The position numbers were made by a program, and so were the translations under genes. Shown one piece after another: positions 15,884 through 24,314 of a stretch of DNA of 64,000 nt. This stretch comes from DASQPA01 sp963757335 (GTDB lineage Bacteria > Acidobacteriota > Thermoanaerobaculia > Multivoradales > UBA5704), in the NCBI GenBank assembly GCA_963757335.1, contig CAVWRJ010000008.1, positions 558,001 through 622,000 of the forward strand, given 5' to 3'. How positions within the stretch are numbered: the first letter of the stretch is position 1; each line of letters opens with the position of its first letter. Under the pieces are notes generated by a model. The model worked only from the letters and a program-made list of their open reading frames with translations. It had not been told where the DNA came from and made no database searches.

Positions 15884-17092
15884 ATGAGCGACGAAGCACC
15901 GAGGTCGGCATCCCTGGCGGCTCCGCGCCTGCCGCGCAACGTGGTGGCCTTGGCCGCGGTCAGCTTCCTGACCGATGTGGCGACGGAGATGGCCTACCCG
16001 CTCCTGCCGGTCTTCCTCTCCTCCGTCCTCAAGGTCAGCGCTACCTCCGTCGGGGCGATCGAGGGGGCGGCCGAGTCGACCGCGGCGATCCTCAAGCTCG
16101 TGAGCGGCTGGTGGTCGGACCGGGTGACCCGCCGGAAGCCGATGGTCCTCTGGGGCTACGGCCTCGCCTCCCTGATCCGCCCTCTCATCGGCCTCGCCCA
16201 GTCGTTCGCCCAGGTCCTCGCGATCCGGCTCACCGACCGGGTCGGAAAGGGGATCCGCGGCGCGGCGCGCGACGCCCTGATCGCCGACTCGGTCGATCCG
16301 CAGTTCCGTGGCCGGGCCTTCGGATTCCACAGTGCCGGCGACAACGCCGGTGCCATGCTCGGTCCCCTGATCGCCTTCGCCCTCCTGCGCTGGGAGGGCC
16401 TCGATCTCCGACGGGTTTTCCTGTGGACCGCGGTTCCGGGAGCGCTCGCGATGCTCGTCCTCGTCCTCTGGGTGCGGGAGGTGCCGCGCTCCGGGGAAGC
16501 CAGGAAGCGAAAGGGGGGCCGTCTGGAGGGAGGGATGGGGGGGCGCTTCTGGGGCTTCCTGGGAGTCCTCGTCCTCTTCACCCTCGGCAACTCGACGGAC
16601 GCCTTCCTCCTGCTCCGCGCCAACCAGCTCGGGGTGGCGGCCGCTTTCATCCCGATCGTCTGGGCGGTTTTAAACGTGGTCAAGGCGGTGACCAACACGC
16701 CGGGCGGCATCCTCTCGGATCGCCTGGGCAGGAAGCCCCTGATCGTCGCCGGATGGCTGGTTTATGCCGCGGTCTACTTCGCCTTCGCCCGGGCGCATGC
16801 GGCCTGGCAGGCCTGGACCCTCTTCGCCGCCTACGGGCTCTACTTCGGCCTGACCGAGGGTGTCCAGAGCGCCCTCGTGGCCGACCTCGTGCCGGCAGCC
16901 CGACGGGGGGCGGCTTTCGGCTGGTACAACCTGGCGATCGGTATCGCCGCGCTCCCCGCATCGCTCCTTTTCGGCGCCGTCTGGGACCACTGGGGATCGC
17001 CGGCGGCGTTCCAGATGGGGGCTCTGATCGCCCTCGCCGCGGCGGTCGGGATGGCGGTCGTGGCTCCCGATCGACCTGCGCCTTCCCGCTAG
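15884..17092 (+). CDS. MFS transporter
   Basis: This is a 402-residue integral membrane protein with about 12 hydrophobic segments. The loop between helices 2 and 3 has SGWWSDRVTRRKPMV, a form of the MFS motif A. The second half repeats it as GGILSDRLGRKPLIV, confirming the two-fold MFS layout. RLTDRVGKGIRGAARDALIADS resembles an MFS subgroup of putative drug or metabolite exporters. The substrate cannot be read from the sequence. The ATG at 15884 follows GCCGGAGG. Confidence 0.9.
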   Translation: MSDEAPRSASLAAPRLPRNVVALAAVSFLTDVATEMAYPLLPVFLSSVLKVSATSVGAIEGAAESTAAILKLVSGWWSDRVTRRKPMVLWGYGLASLIRPLIGLAQSFAQVLAIRLTDRVGKGIRGAARDALIADSVDPQFRGRAFGFHSAGDNAGAMLGPLIAFALLRWEGLDLRRVFLWTAVPGALAMLVLVLWVREVPRSGEARKRKGGRLEGGMGGRFWGFLGVLVLFTLGNSTDAFLLLRANQLGVAAAFIPIVWAVLNVVKAVTNTPGGILSDRLGRKPLIVAGWLVYAAVYFAFARAHAAWQAWTLFAAYGLYFGLTEGVQSALVADLVPAARRGAAFGWYNLAIGIAALPASLLFGAVWDHWGSPAAFQMGALIALAAAVGMAVVAPDRPAPSR

Positions 17093-17154
17093 GGTCCTCG
17101 CGCAGTTGCCCCCCTTCCCGCTTTTTGAAAGGATGCGCGCAGCCGATCCCAAGC

Positions 17155-17239
17155 AGTGGCTCAGTTTGGTCCTGCGGGCCTGCTCCTTCGGGCGCTCCGC
17201 GCAGCCAGTCGCAGGTCCTCGGAGCCAAACGGAGCCACT
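17155..17239 (+). repeat. Dispersed palindromic element, copy B
   Basis: The arms AGTGGCTCAGTTTGG and CCAAACGGAGCCACT are near-perfect inverted repeats. The core has mid-stem CCTGC:GCAGG and apical GCGC-TCC-GCGC. It lies between two co-directional genes, the MFS transporter and an amidohydrolase. Confidence 0.85.
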
Positions 17240-17274
17240 ACAAATCCGGACGTACGAGAAGGAGGAGTCCGAGG

Positions 17275-18978
17275 ATGAAGACGATCCGCTGGCGCCGCGC
17301 CCTGCCTGCCCTGGCCCTCGCCCTCGCCCTGGCCATCGTCGGTTTCCCCCCCGGTGTGGAGGCCGCTCTCAAGGGCAAGCCGTCGCCGGTCGCGGCCAAG
17401 TCGTCGACCCCGCATGCCGACCAGGACCGGGCGATCCCACCGGCGCCGCCGCGGGCCGAGGGCGAGGGGCCGTTCAAGCGCCTCATCCTGCGCGGAGTCA
17501 TCCTGATCGACGGCACCGGCGCCCCGCCGGTGGGGCCGGTCGACATCGTCATCGAGAAGAACCGGATCGCCGACATCGTCCCGGTCGGCAGCCCCGGGAT
17601 GGCGATCGATCCGGCCGACCGCCCGCCGCTCGAGGGCGGCCGCGAGATGGACCTTTCCGGGATGTACGTCCTCCCCGGGTTCGTCGACATGCACGGCCAC
17701 ATCGGCGGCAAGGAGCAGGGAACGCCGGCCGAATATGTCTTCAAGCTCTGGCTCGGGCACGGCGTCACCACCGTCCGCGATCCGGGGAGTCTGAACGGCC
17801 TCGACTGGACCCTCGGCGAAAAGGCGAAGAGCGCCAGAAACGAGATCACCGCGCCGCGCATCGAGGCCTATGTCGCCTTCGGCCAGGGGCGGGGAGAGCC
17901 CTTCACCACCCCCGAGCAGGCGCGGCGCTGGGTGGACGAGATGGCCGCCAAGGGGGCGGACGGGGTCAAGTTCTTCGGCTACCGCCCGGACATCATGAAG
18001 GCGGCGATCGAAGAGACCAAAAAGAAGGGGCTCCGGAGCGCCTGCCACCACGCGCAGCTCGACGTGGCGCGGGTCAACGTCCTCGACTCCGCCCGCTGGG
18101 GTCTGACCAGCATGGAGCACTGGTACGGGCTGCCCGAGGCCCTGTTCGCCGACCGCACGATCCAGGACTATCCGCGTGACTACAACTACGCCAACGAGGC
18201 CGACCGCTTCGGCCAGGCCGGCCGGCTCTGGCGGCAGGCGGCGCCGCCCTACTCCGAGCGCTGGAACCGGGTGATGGACGAGCTCATCGCCCTCGATTTC
18301 ACCCTCGATCCCACTTTCACCATCTACGAGGCGAACCGCGACCTGATGCGCGCCCGCCGCGCCGAGTGGCACGACGAGTACACCCTCCCCTCCCTCTGGG
18401 ATTTCTACTCGCCGAGCCGCAAGTCGCACGGCTCCTACTGGTTCCACTGGTCGACCGAGGACGAGGTGGAGTGGAAGAACAACTACCGCCTCTGGATGAC
18501 CTTCGTCAACGAGTACAAAAACCGCGGCGGCCGGGTCACCGTCGGCACCGACAGCGGCTATATCTACGAGCTCTACGGCTTCTCCTACGTCCGCGAGCTC
18601 GAGCTCCTGCGCGAGGCGGGCTTCCACCCCCTGGAAGTGATCCGCGCCGCCACCTTGAAAGGGGCCGAGGCCCTGGGGATGGCGAAAGAGATCGGCTCGG
18701 TCGAAGCCGGCAAGCTCGCCGACCTGGTGGTGGTCGACGCCAATCCGGTCGAGAACCTGGCGGTCCTCTACGGCACCGGCGCCATCCAGGTCGACGCGAA
18801 GAACGAGGTCGTGCGGGTGGGCGGGGTCAAGTACACGATCAAGGACGGCATCGTCTACGACGCCAAGAAGCTCCTCGCCGACGTGCGGCGGATGGTGCGC
18901 GAGGCCAAGCAGAAGACCGGGCGCGAGCTGGTGCAACCGGGGATGCCACCGAGACCGCCCAAGAAGACGGACCGATAG
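17275..18978 (+). CDS. Secreted metal-dependent amidohydrolase (first of two)
   Basis: This 567-residue enzyme belongs to the amidohydrolase (imidazolonepropionase/M38-like) superfamily, which hydrolyses amide or ester bonds with one or two metal ions. A signal peptide covers about residues 1-30 (ALPALALALALAIVGF...VEA). Metal-ligand candidates are HGH in FVDMHGHIGG, Lys in GADGVKFFG, His in CHHAQ and SMEHWYG, and Asp in VGTDSG. The C-terminal LGMAKEIGSVEAGKLADLVVVDANP is the family's beta-sandwich return. A GAAGGAGGAG site precedes the ATG. The substrate is unknown; the stop codon lies in the arm of palindrome copy C. Confidence 0.88.
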   Translation: MKTIRWRRALPALALALALAIVGFPPGVEAALKGKPSPVAAKSSTPHADQDRAIPPAPPRAEGEGPFKRLILRGVILIDGTGAPPVGPVDIVIEKNRIADIVPVGSPGMAIDPADRPPLEGGREMDLSGMYVLPGFVDMHGHIGGKEQGTPAEYVFKLWLGHGVTTVRDPGSLNGLDWTLGEKAKSARNEITAPRIEAYVAFGQGRGEPFTTPEQARRWVDEMAAKGADGVKFFGYRPDIMKAAIEETKKKGLRSACHHAQLDVARVNVLDSARWGLTSMEHWYGLPEALFADRTIQDYPRDYNYANEADRFGQAGRLWRQAAPPYSERWNRVMDELIALDFTLDPTFTIYEANRDLMRARRAEWHDEYTLPSLWDFYSPSRKSHGSYWFHWSTEDEVEWKNNYRLWMTFVNEYKNRGGRVTVGTDSGYIYELYGFSYVRELELLREAGFHPLEVIRAATLKGAEALGMAKEIGSVEAGKLADLVVVDANPVENLAVLYGTGAIQVDAKNEVVRVGGVKYTIKDGIVYDAKKLLADVRRMVREAKQKTGRELVQPGMPPRPPKKTDR

Positions 18979-19060
18979 GGCTCCGGCTGGTCCTGCGGGC
19001 CTGCTCCTTCGGGCGCTCCGCGCGGCCAGTCGCAGGTCCTCGGACCCAGACGGAGCCCTA
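18976..19060 (+). repeat. Dispersed palindromic element, copy C (supplies a stop codon)
   Basis: The arms TAGGGCTCCG and CGGAGCCCTA are an exact inverted repeat. The first three bases are the TAG stop of the upstream amidohydrolase. The core is nearly identical to copy B, with mid-stem CCTGC:GCAGG. It lies between two convergent amidohydrolase genes. Confidence 0.85.
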
Positions 19061-19073
19061 CCCTAACCGCCAA

Positions 19074-20423
19074 CTAACGCCGGTCCGCCGCGATCCACCC
19101 GTCCTTGACGACGAGCACCGGATGGCGGAGCGCCGAGATGTCGGCGAGCGGATCGCCGCGGAGGGCGACCAGGTCGGCGATGTAGCCGGGGGCGAGGCGG
19201 CCGAGCTGCCTACCCTGACCGAGGACGGCGGCGGCGGTCGCGGTGGCGGCTCGGAGAGCGTCTTTCGGTGCCATGCCGAAGGCCACCATCAGCTCGATCT
19301 CGCGGGCGTTCTCGCCGTGGGCGAAGACGCCGACGTCGCTGCCGTTGGCGATCGTCACCCCCATCTTCAAAGCCCGGGCGAACATGTTGTGCGAGTCGCG
19401 AAGCCGCTCGGGCTCCGGCTCGCCCGGTCTCCAGCCGGCGTAGCGGGCGAGGGCCTCGGAGGCGGCGAGAGTGGGGCAGAGGACCACCCGGTGCTGCTTC
19501 ATGAGGGCGAGGATCTCGTCGGTTGCGCCGGTGCCGTGCTCGATCGTCGCCACCCCGGCGAGCACCGCCCGGCGGATCCCCTCCGCCGTGCTGGCATGGG
19601 CGGCCGCCGGGAGACCGGCGCTCCGCGCCTCGTCGACCGCCGCCGCCATCTCCTCCTGGGTGAAGGTCGCGGTCGCCGGGCCGCCGGGGCGTCGCCGATA
19701 GTCGGCATAGACCTTGATCCAGTCCGCCCCGGCGGCGATCTGCTCGCGCGCCGCCCGGCGCACGGCGTCGGGGCCGTCCACCACCTGGGCCCCCTTGGGG
19801 ACCTCCCAGCGCGGGTCGAACCCGGCCGGACCATAGGCGCCGCTCGCCACCAGGGCCCGGGTGGCGACGAACATCCGCGGCCCGGGGATCATCCGGTGGG
19901 CGATGGCGTCGCGGAGGGCCACGTCGGCGAAGCCCGCCCCCTCGGTCCCCAGGTCGCGCACCGTGGTGAAACCGGCCTCCAGGGTCGCCCGCGCCGCCAC
20001 GGTGGCGCGGATGGTCCGCAGCTCGAGCGGCTCCTTCAACACCTGGTCGTCCCACGGAGTCTCGTTGTAGGGGTGGAGGAGGAGATGACTGTGAAGGTCG
20101 ATCAGGCCCGGGATCAGGCTGAGGCCGGCGAGATCGACCCGCACGAGACCGGCCGGGGGCGCGGACGCGGTGAGCGATCCGGCCGGGCCGATGGCGGCGA
20201 TCCGGCCGTTCTCGATCAGGAGGTCGTACCCGGAAAGGAACCGTTCTCCCTCGGCGTCGAGCACCCGGGCGCCGGTGAGGAGGAGCGGCGGAGTCGTCGG
20301 GGGCGACGTCAGGTGTCCTTGCGCCTCCGCCGGCACGACATGCAGGCCACCGAGGGTGCTGAGGGCGAGAAGAACGACGGCGGCGAGGAGGGCGAACGCC
20401 GCTGAGGGCCGCCGCCCCCTCAC
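19074..20423 (-). CDS. Secreted metal-dependent amidohydrolase (second)
   Basis: This is a 449-residue relative of the amidohydrolase on the other side of palindrome copy C, with a hydrophobic signal sequence (SAAFALLAAVVLLALSTLGG). Expected metal ligands are HSH in LIDLHSHLLL, Lys in GADWIKVYADY, His in AAHAST and TIEHGT, and Asp in ANGSDVG. The family usually cleaves dipeptides or cyclic amides, but the substrate is open. The GTG start at 20423 overlaps the stop of the M50 gene as GTGA, so both are probably one operon. Confidence 0.87.
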   Translation of the reverse strand: MRGRRPSAAFALLAAVVLLALSTLGGLHVVPAEAQGHLTSPPTTPPLLLTGARVLDAEGERFLSGYDLLIENGRIAAIGPAGSLTASAPPAGLVRVDLAGLSLIPGLIDLHSHLLLHPYNETPWDDQVLKEPLELRTIRATVAARATLEAGFTTVRDLGTEGAGFADVALRDAIAHRMIPGPRMFVATRALVASGAYGPAGFDPRWEVPKGAQVVDGPDAVRRAAREQIAAGADWIKVYADYRRRPGGPATATFTQEEMAAAVDEARSAGLPAAAHASTAEGIRRAVLAGVATIEHGTGATDEILALMKQHRVVLCPTLAASEALARYAGWRPGEPEPERLRDSHNMFARALKMGVTIANGSDVGVFAHGENAREIELMVAFGMAPKDALRAATATAAAVLGQGRQLGRLAPGYIADLVALRGDPLADISALRHPVLVVKDGWIAADRR

Positions 20424-21127
20424 CTGTAGAGCCCCGGATAGAGCACGTTCAAGGCCAGGCTGTACACCGGCTGGACGAGCGGATTGAAGACCTGCCAGGC
20501 CACGAAGAGCCCCAGCATCGAGAACATCGGCTGCCGCAGGAACAGCTGGTACTTCCGGGCGATGTCGTCGGTCATCAGGAGGGCGATGGCGGCGCTCCCG
20601 TCGAGCGGCGGCAGGGGCAGGAGGTTGAAGACGAAGAGCACGAGATTGAGCGAGAAGAGGATGCTGAGCGGGGCGACCGCGGCGGCGGCGAGGCCGTGGC
20701 CGTTGGCGGCGGTCATCACCGTGAAAGAGACCCGCTCCGGCGGATAGAAGGTCCCCGCCGCCATGCCGGCGCGGATCGTGAGCCCGGAGAGCACCACGAG
20801 GAGCAGGTTGGCGGCCGGCCCGGCGAGGGCCATGACTGCCGCTCGCCGCGGATGGTGGTGGGCCCAGGCCGGATCGTACGGCGCACTCGCCCAGCCCATC
20901 ATCCACAACCCGTGGGAGAGGGCGAAAGTGATGAGCGGGATGACCACCATTCCCACCGGCTCGCGCTTGATGTGCGGGAAGGGGCTGAGCGACACCTGGC
21001 CGCCGTGGTAGGCGGTCGGGTCGCCGAGCTTATAGGCGGCGAGCGCGTGCCCCGCCTCGTGGAGGGTGGTCGAGAAGAGGAAGACCACGAACCAGGTCAC
21101 TCCGAGGACGATGAGGTTGGCGGTCAC
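20420..21127 (-). CDS. Site-2-protease-like M50 membrane protein
   Basis: This 235-residue integral membrane protein carries the zinc motif HEAGH (LHEAGHALAAYKLGD) in its first helix region and the second conserved block FNLLPLPPLDGS near residue 175. Together these define the short Rce-like S2P/M50 group without a PDZ domain. It would cleave membrane-embedded substrates. It is the first gene of a two-gene operon with the secreted amidohydrolase, which may hint at peptide turnover. The true substrate cannot be inferred. Confidence 0.87.
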   Translation of the reverse strand: MTANLIVLGVTWFVVFLFSTTLHEAGHALAAYKLGDPTAYHGGQVSLSPFPHIKREPVGMVVIPLITFALSHGLWMMGWASAPYDPAWAHHHPRRAAVMALAGPAANLLLVVLSGLTIRAGMAAGTFYPPERVSFTVMTAANGHGLAAAAVAPLSILFSLNLVLFVFNLLPLPPLDGSAAIALLMTDDIARKYQLFLRQPMFSMLGLFVAWQVFNPLVQPVYSLALNVLYPGLYR

Positions 21128-21166
21128 GGGAGGATTCTATCGCGGCCGGTCACTTCAAGCGCGAGC

Positions 21167-22816
21167 TCAGCGCCTCCTGGCGTTCGCGCTGGTGGCGAGA
21201 GCTGCGACGATCTCAGCGTAAATCGTGCTCGCCTGGTTGAAGAGGACGGCGTGGCCGGCCTTGGCGAAGGTTTGGTAGGTGCAGGGGAAGTTGTTGTTCG
21301 TAAGCCAGGTGCAGAAGACCTGGCCGTAGTCGTGGCGGATGAGCAGGTCCTCTTCGCCGTTCCAGATGTAGAACTTGACGCCGTCAAACGGCGCGCTCGA
21401 GATCCCCGGGCAGCTCTGGATCGTCGGCGAGGCGTCCGCGGAGGTCGTCTGCACGGTCAGGCAGGGAGAGCCGTCGACGATCAGGGCGGAGTTGTAGAGC
21501 TGGTCACCGGTCTGGTGCGGATTGAATTGACAGCCGGTCGACTGCCAGGACGTGGTCGAGGCCGACGAGCACGAGGCGTAGTCGAAGTGGAAGATCATCG
21601 CCCGCTCGCCGTAGAAGTCGTCGTAGGAGATGTTGTCCAGGTAGGGGCTCTCCTCGCGATTCGCATCGAACAACGCGAGAGCGGTGGCGCATGTCGAGGC
21701 CGAGTTGGAATCGCACTCGGTCTCTAGCGGCTGGTCTTTTTCGAGGTTGCAGAGCGATTTCACCGCGAGGCCGGAGATCGTCATGGCGCAGATCGTCGAG
21801 GGGTCTCCCGAACCGTAGGGGAACTGCGAGGTGATCGATCCATACGGGGACTGCGGTTGGCTGGCCGGAACCTGGTACACGTAGGGGAACATCAGCTGAG
21901 CGAACTCGTTCTTGAGCTTCACGCCCCCTTCGTAGTCCGCCTTCGTCAGCAGCTGGTTGAGAACCGAGGTCGAGCACATCGCCTGGTTGCCGATCGCGGG
22001 GTAGTAGGTCGTGCCCAGTCCGGAGGTCGGCGTCGATCGTTTCGATGATGTCGAGCGCGTCGTCGCGGTGGTGCACGACGAGGGCGCGGTGGCCACGGAC
22101 GATTGAATGTCGCCGCCGGACTTGACGGCGATCAGGAACAGCTTGCCGATCGACATGCCGCTGCTCTTGAAGCTCTGGTTGTTGGCCGCAAGGACCGCGA
22201 ACTTGATCGCCGAGGCCGTGCCGAGCGACCAGCCGGCCGGATCGACTTCCGTGACCGTCAAAGTGCCGCTGGAGTTGAAGGAGGCGAGCAGGTCATAGAC
22301 GGTTTCGGACACCTTGTCGAAGGTGAACGCCGTCTCGCCGGGATAGGTGGTGCCGCCGATTCCCGGGTAGTCGAAGAAGACGAGCCCAGCCTGGTCGCAG
22401 AGCGAGCCGCTCGACGAAACCAGCATGCCGACCGGCCAGTCGGGGGTGACCTGCGACGTGCCGTTGAAAAAGACGACGGTGGGGTACCCCGTCGACCCCG
22501 TACCCGGCTGGACGGCGAGATAGCGAATACTCTCTAGATTCGCACCCGTGTAGGTGGCAGAGGAGCTCTGCATCAGAGTGCGGAACGGATACGTGCCGCT
22601 CTGGAGCGCGGACGCGAACTCCGAGCAGGTGATGATGCCTTGACCGGCGGACACCGTCGGCTTCTGCGGCTTCTGCGGCTTTTGCGCCATGGGCTTGGGC
22701 TTGGCCCCGACGCCACCTCCGAGCTGGGGCTTCGCGGCGACGCCGCTCCGGCATCCCCACGCGAGGACCGACAGGACCAGGATGAACGCCACCGACGAAA
22801 ATGCACCCCTCTTCAT
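21167..22816 (-). CDS. Secreted serine (alpha/beta) hydrolase-like protein
   Basis: A lipoprotein-like signal (SSVAFILVLSVLAWGC) opens this 549-residue product, followed by a Lys/Pro-rich linker (KPKPMAQKPQKPQKP). The nucleophile elbow GWSLG lies at about residue 195, and a later AGHAVLF fits the catalytic histidine, so an alpha/beta hydrolase such as a peptidase or lipase is likely. Twelve or more cysteines suggest disulfides. About 20 residues near 22020-22090 (TTATTRSTSSKRSTP) look out of frame: an alternative frame there reads VHHRDDALDIIETIDADLR. Two compensating indels would explain it. Confidence 0.7.
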   Translation of the reverse strand: MKRGAFSSVAFILVLSVLAWGCRSGVAAKPQLGGGVGAKPKPMAQKPQKPQKPTVSAGQGIITCSEFASALQSGTYPFRTLMQSSSATYTGANLESIRYLAVQPGTGSTGYPTVVFFNGTSQVTPDWPVGMLVSSSGSLCDQAGLVFFDYPGIGGTTYPGETAFTFDKVSETVYDLLASFNSSGTLTVTEVDPAGWSLGTASAIKFAVLAANNQSFKSSGMSIGKLFLIAVKSGGDIQSSVATAPSSCTTATTRSTSSKRSTPTSGLGTTYYPAIGNQAMCSTSVLNQLLTKADYEGGVKLKNEFAQLMFPYVYQVPASQPQSPYGSITSQFPYGSGDPSTICAMTISGLAVKSLCNLEKDQPLETECDSNSASTCATALALFDANREESPYLDNISYDDFYGERAMIFHFDYASCSSASTTSWQSTGCQFNPHQTGDQLYNSALIVDGSPCLTVQTTSADASPTIQSCPGISSAPFDGVKFYIWNGEEDLLIRHDYGQVFCTWLTNNNFPCTYQTFAKAGHAVLFNQASTIYAEIVAALATSANARRR

Positions 22817-23104
22817 AGGGAACCTCCCGGTTCGACCCGAAAACGACGTTCTGAAGGACTTCAGACGAGTGCTGGATACTCTATCTCAGCCGCCGCGTAA
22901 GGGCGTCCAGTGGCAGTTCGGTTCCCTCACCAAACGGCTGGCACTCTGGAGGAGCACCAAGCAGGCTCGTAGCAGTCCGACCGAGGACTGCTCCTCGTTG
23001 ACGCCTCTCCTCGCTGGCACATAGAGACAGGCCTCCCCTGCCGCCTGATCGCGAGAGGCACCAGAGACGAAACTTGGCGATGGCGATCGGAAGGCGAGTC
23101 GCCT
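22817..23104. other. Intergenic region with RAYT-linked repeat
   Basis: This stretch has no convincing open frame. It contains the upstream hydrolase leader, the 13-base string GTCCAGTGGCAGT (22905-22917, repeated at 25137-25149), and a 23-base repeat at 22926-22948 that recurs beyond the transposase gene. Confidence 0.5.
22926..22948 (+). repeat. RAYT-flanking repeat, copy 1
   Basis: The 23 bases containing ACGGCTGGCACTCTG are identical to those at 24101-24123, on the other side of the transposase gene. A third, shorter copy follows at 24138. This arrangement is typical of REP-type elements bordering their transposase. Confidence 0.75.
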
Positions 23105-24070
23105 CTATCCATCCACCCACGGCGCGGCGGGAGGGAAGCTCCCCGAGGGGAAGACGACATCGCGCTCGCCGGCTCGCAGCCTGCCGGCAGCGTCGCGGAA
23201 AGCCGCCACGAAGTGCCTGTAGGCTTCATAGAGCTCCCGGCGAATCTTCCGGCTCGCTGCGTGGAAAAGCGGTGCGGGGGACTTCTTCAGGTTCTCAGGT
23301 ACATGGTGAGTCTCTTGAGCGAGGATGGCCTCTGGGCCTTTCGCGGGTTGTCCCCTGAGGGTGGCTTCGCTCTCGATGTCGCTGACCAACTCTCCAACCC
23401 GCTTTCTGTACTCCTCGACCGAGAGATGCGCCCAGCAGGGGAGCGGCTCCAACTGCACCGTGTAGGGGGTCGCATAGGTCAGGCGTTCGAAGGCGGCTCC
23501 CTTGCGCCGGTCGGCGTGCTCCCGACTACGGTCGAACCAGAACCCTTCGAGAGGATCATCCTCCAGCAGGGCGCGGACGGCGGAGACGCCGGGCCAGTCT
23601 CTCAGGCGCTCGACCAGCCCCTCTTTCGCGCCATGCGCGAGGACATACCGAAGACGTTCGACCTGCGCCGCCTCCTCCTCGCTGACCGGGATGGCCTGGT
23701 AGCGGCGTCCCCAGAACTTCTCGCTCCAGTGGGCCAACCGGCCGGCCTCGCGGGCGAGGTTCGAGTTGAAGTAGCCCATGAACTGAGCCATACGGTGGGT
23801 GGATTCCACTCGGAGCAGGAGATGGAAGTGATTGGAAGTAAAGGCGAAAGCGCAGATACCGACCGGGTAGAGCTCCTGCGCCCGTCCGAGGGCGCCGAGG
23901 ATGACCTCGTTGAGCTCCGTGCTAGGGGTGAGGAGAAAACGGCCCTGAATGGTCCGGCAGGTGACCTCGACCAGACCGCTCCCCTCGGGGGGTAGATAGC
24001 GTAGACGTCGTCCCATGGTGAGAAGGGACGTAAAAAGTCCGGAGATCTTGCAAGGGAAGTTGAACTTCAT
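23105..24070 (-). CDS. REP-associated tyrosine transposase (RAYT, Y1/HUH family)
   Basis: RAYTs are single-copy HUH nucleases that nick and join single-stranded REP hairpins. The HUH motif is HFHLL (His81, His83) in TSNHFHLLLRVE. The catalytic tyrosine is probably Tyr142 in LRYVLAHGAKEGLV. SEKFWGRRYQAIPV matches the family's usual FWERRYRSI-like block. The C-terminal 100 residues form an extra basic domain. The start may instead be the Met at 24016 (MGRRLRYLPPEG). Identical 23-base repeats flank the gene. Confidence 0.85.
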   Translation of the reverse strand: MKFNFPCKISGLFTSLLTMGRRLRYLPPEGSGLVEVTCRTIQGRFLLTPSTELNEVILGALGRAQELYPVGICAFAFTSNHFHLLLRVESTHRMAQFMGYFNSNLAREAGRLAHWSEKFWGRRYQAIPVSEEEAAQVERLRYVLAHGAKEGLVERLRDWPGVSAVRALLEDDPLEGFWFDRSREHADRRKGAAFERLTYATPYTVQLEPLPCWAHLSVEEYRKRVGELVSDIESEATLRGQPAKGPEAILAQETHHVPENLKKSPAPLFHAASRKIRRELYEAYRHFVAAFRDAAGRLRAGERDVVFPSGSFPPAAPWVDG

Positions 24071-24100
24071 TTCGGCCGGGTTCGGAGAGGACCGCTAAGC

Positions 24101-24123
24101 TCACCAAACGGCTGGCACTCTGT
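24101..24123 (+). repeat. RAYT-flanking repeat, copy 2
   Basis: Exact 23-base direct copy of 22926-22948. It lies about 30 bases upstream of the transposase start region. Confidence 0.75.
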
Positions 24124-24137
24124 CGCCGCTGTCGGCT

Positions 24138-24160
24138 CCAACCGGCTGGCACTCTGGAGG
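24138..24160 (+). repeat. RAYT-flanking repeat, copy 3 (diverged)
   Basis: It shares CGGCTGGCACTCTGGAG with copy 1, preceded by TCCAAC in place of ACCAAA. It follows copy 2 at a 36-base offset. Confidence 0.65.
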
Positions 24161-24314
24161 GGAGAGGAGGTGAAAGCCGCGCGAGCGTGGCGGGGCTTGA
24201 CCGCCGCGCTCGGCGTCGAATAGGATTTTGGAAACTGCTAGCCGGCTTCTCCGGGCACGAGCGGCGGGCCTCCACGGCCGGTTGGGCGCCTGGAGAGGCC
24301 AGGGGTTCTCGGCG

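Noticed and set aside
22926..24160. Insertion sequence with terminal inverted repeats
   Set aside because: The flanking copies are direct, not inverted, and the enzyme is of the Y1/HUH RAYT type, which does not use classical inverted ends.
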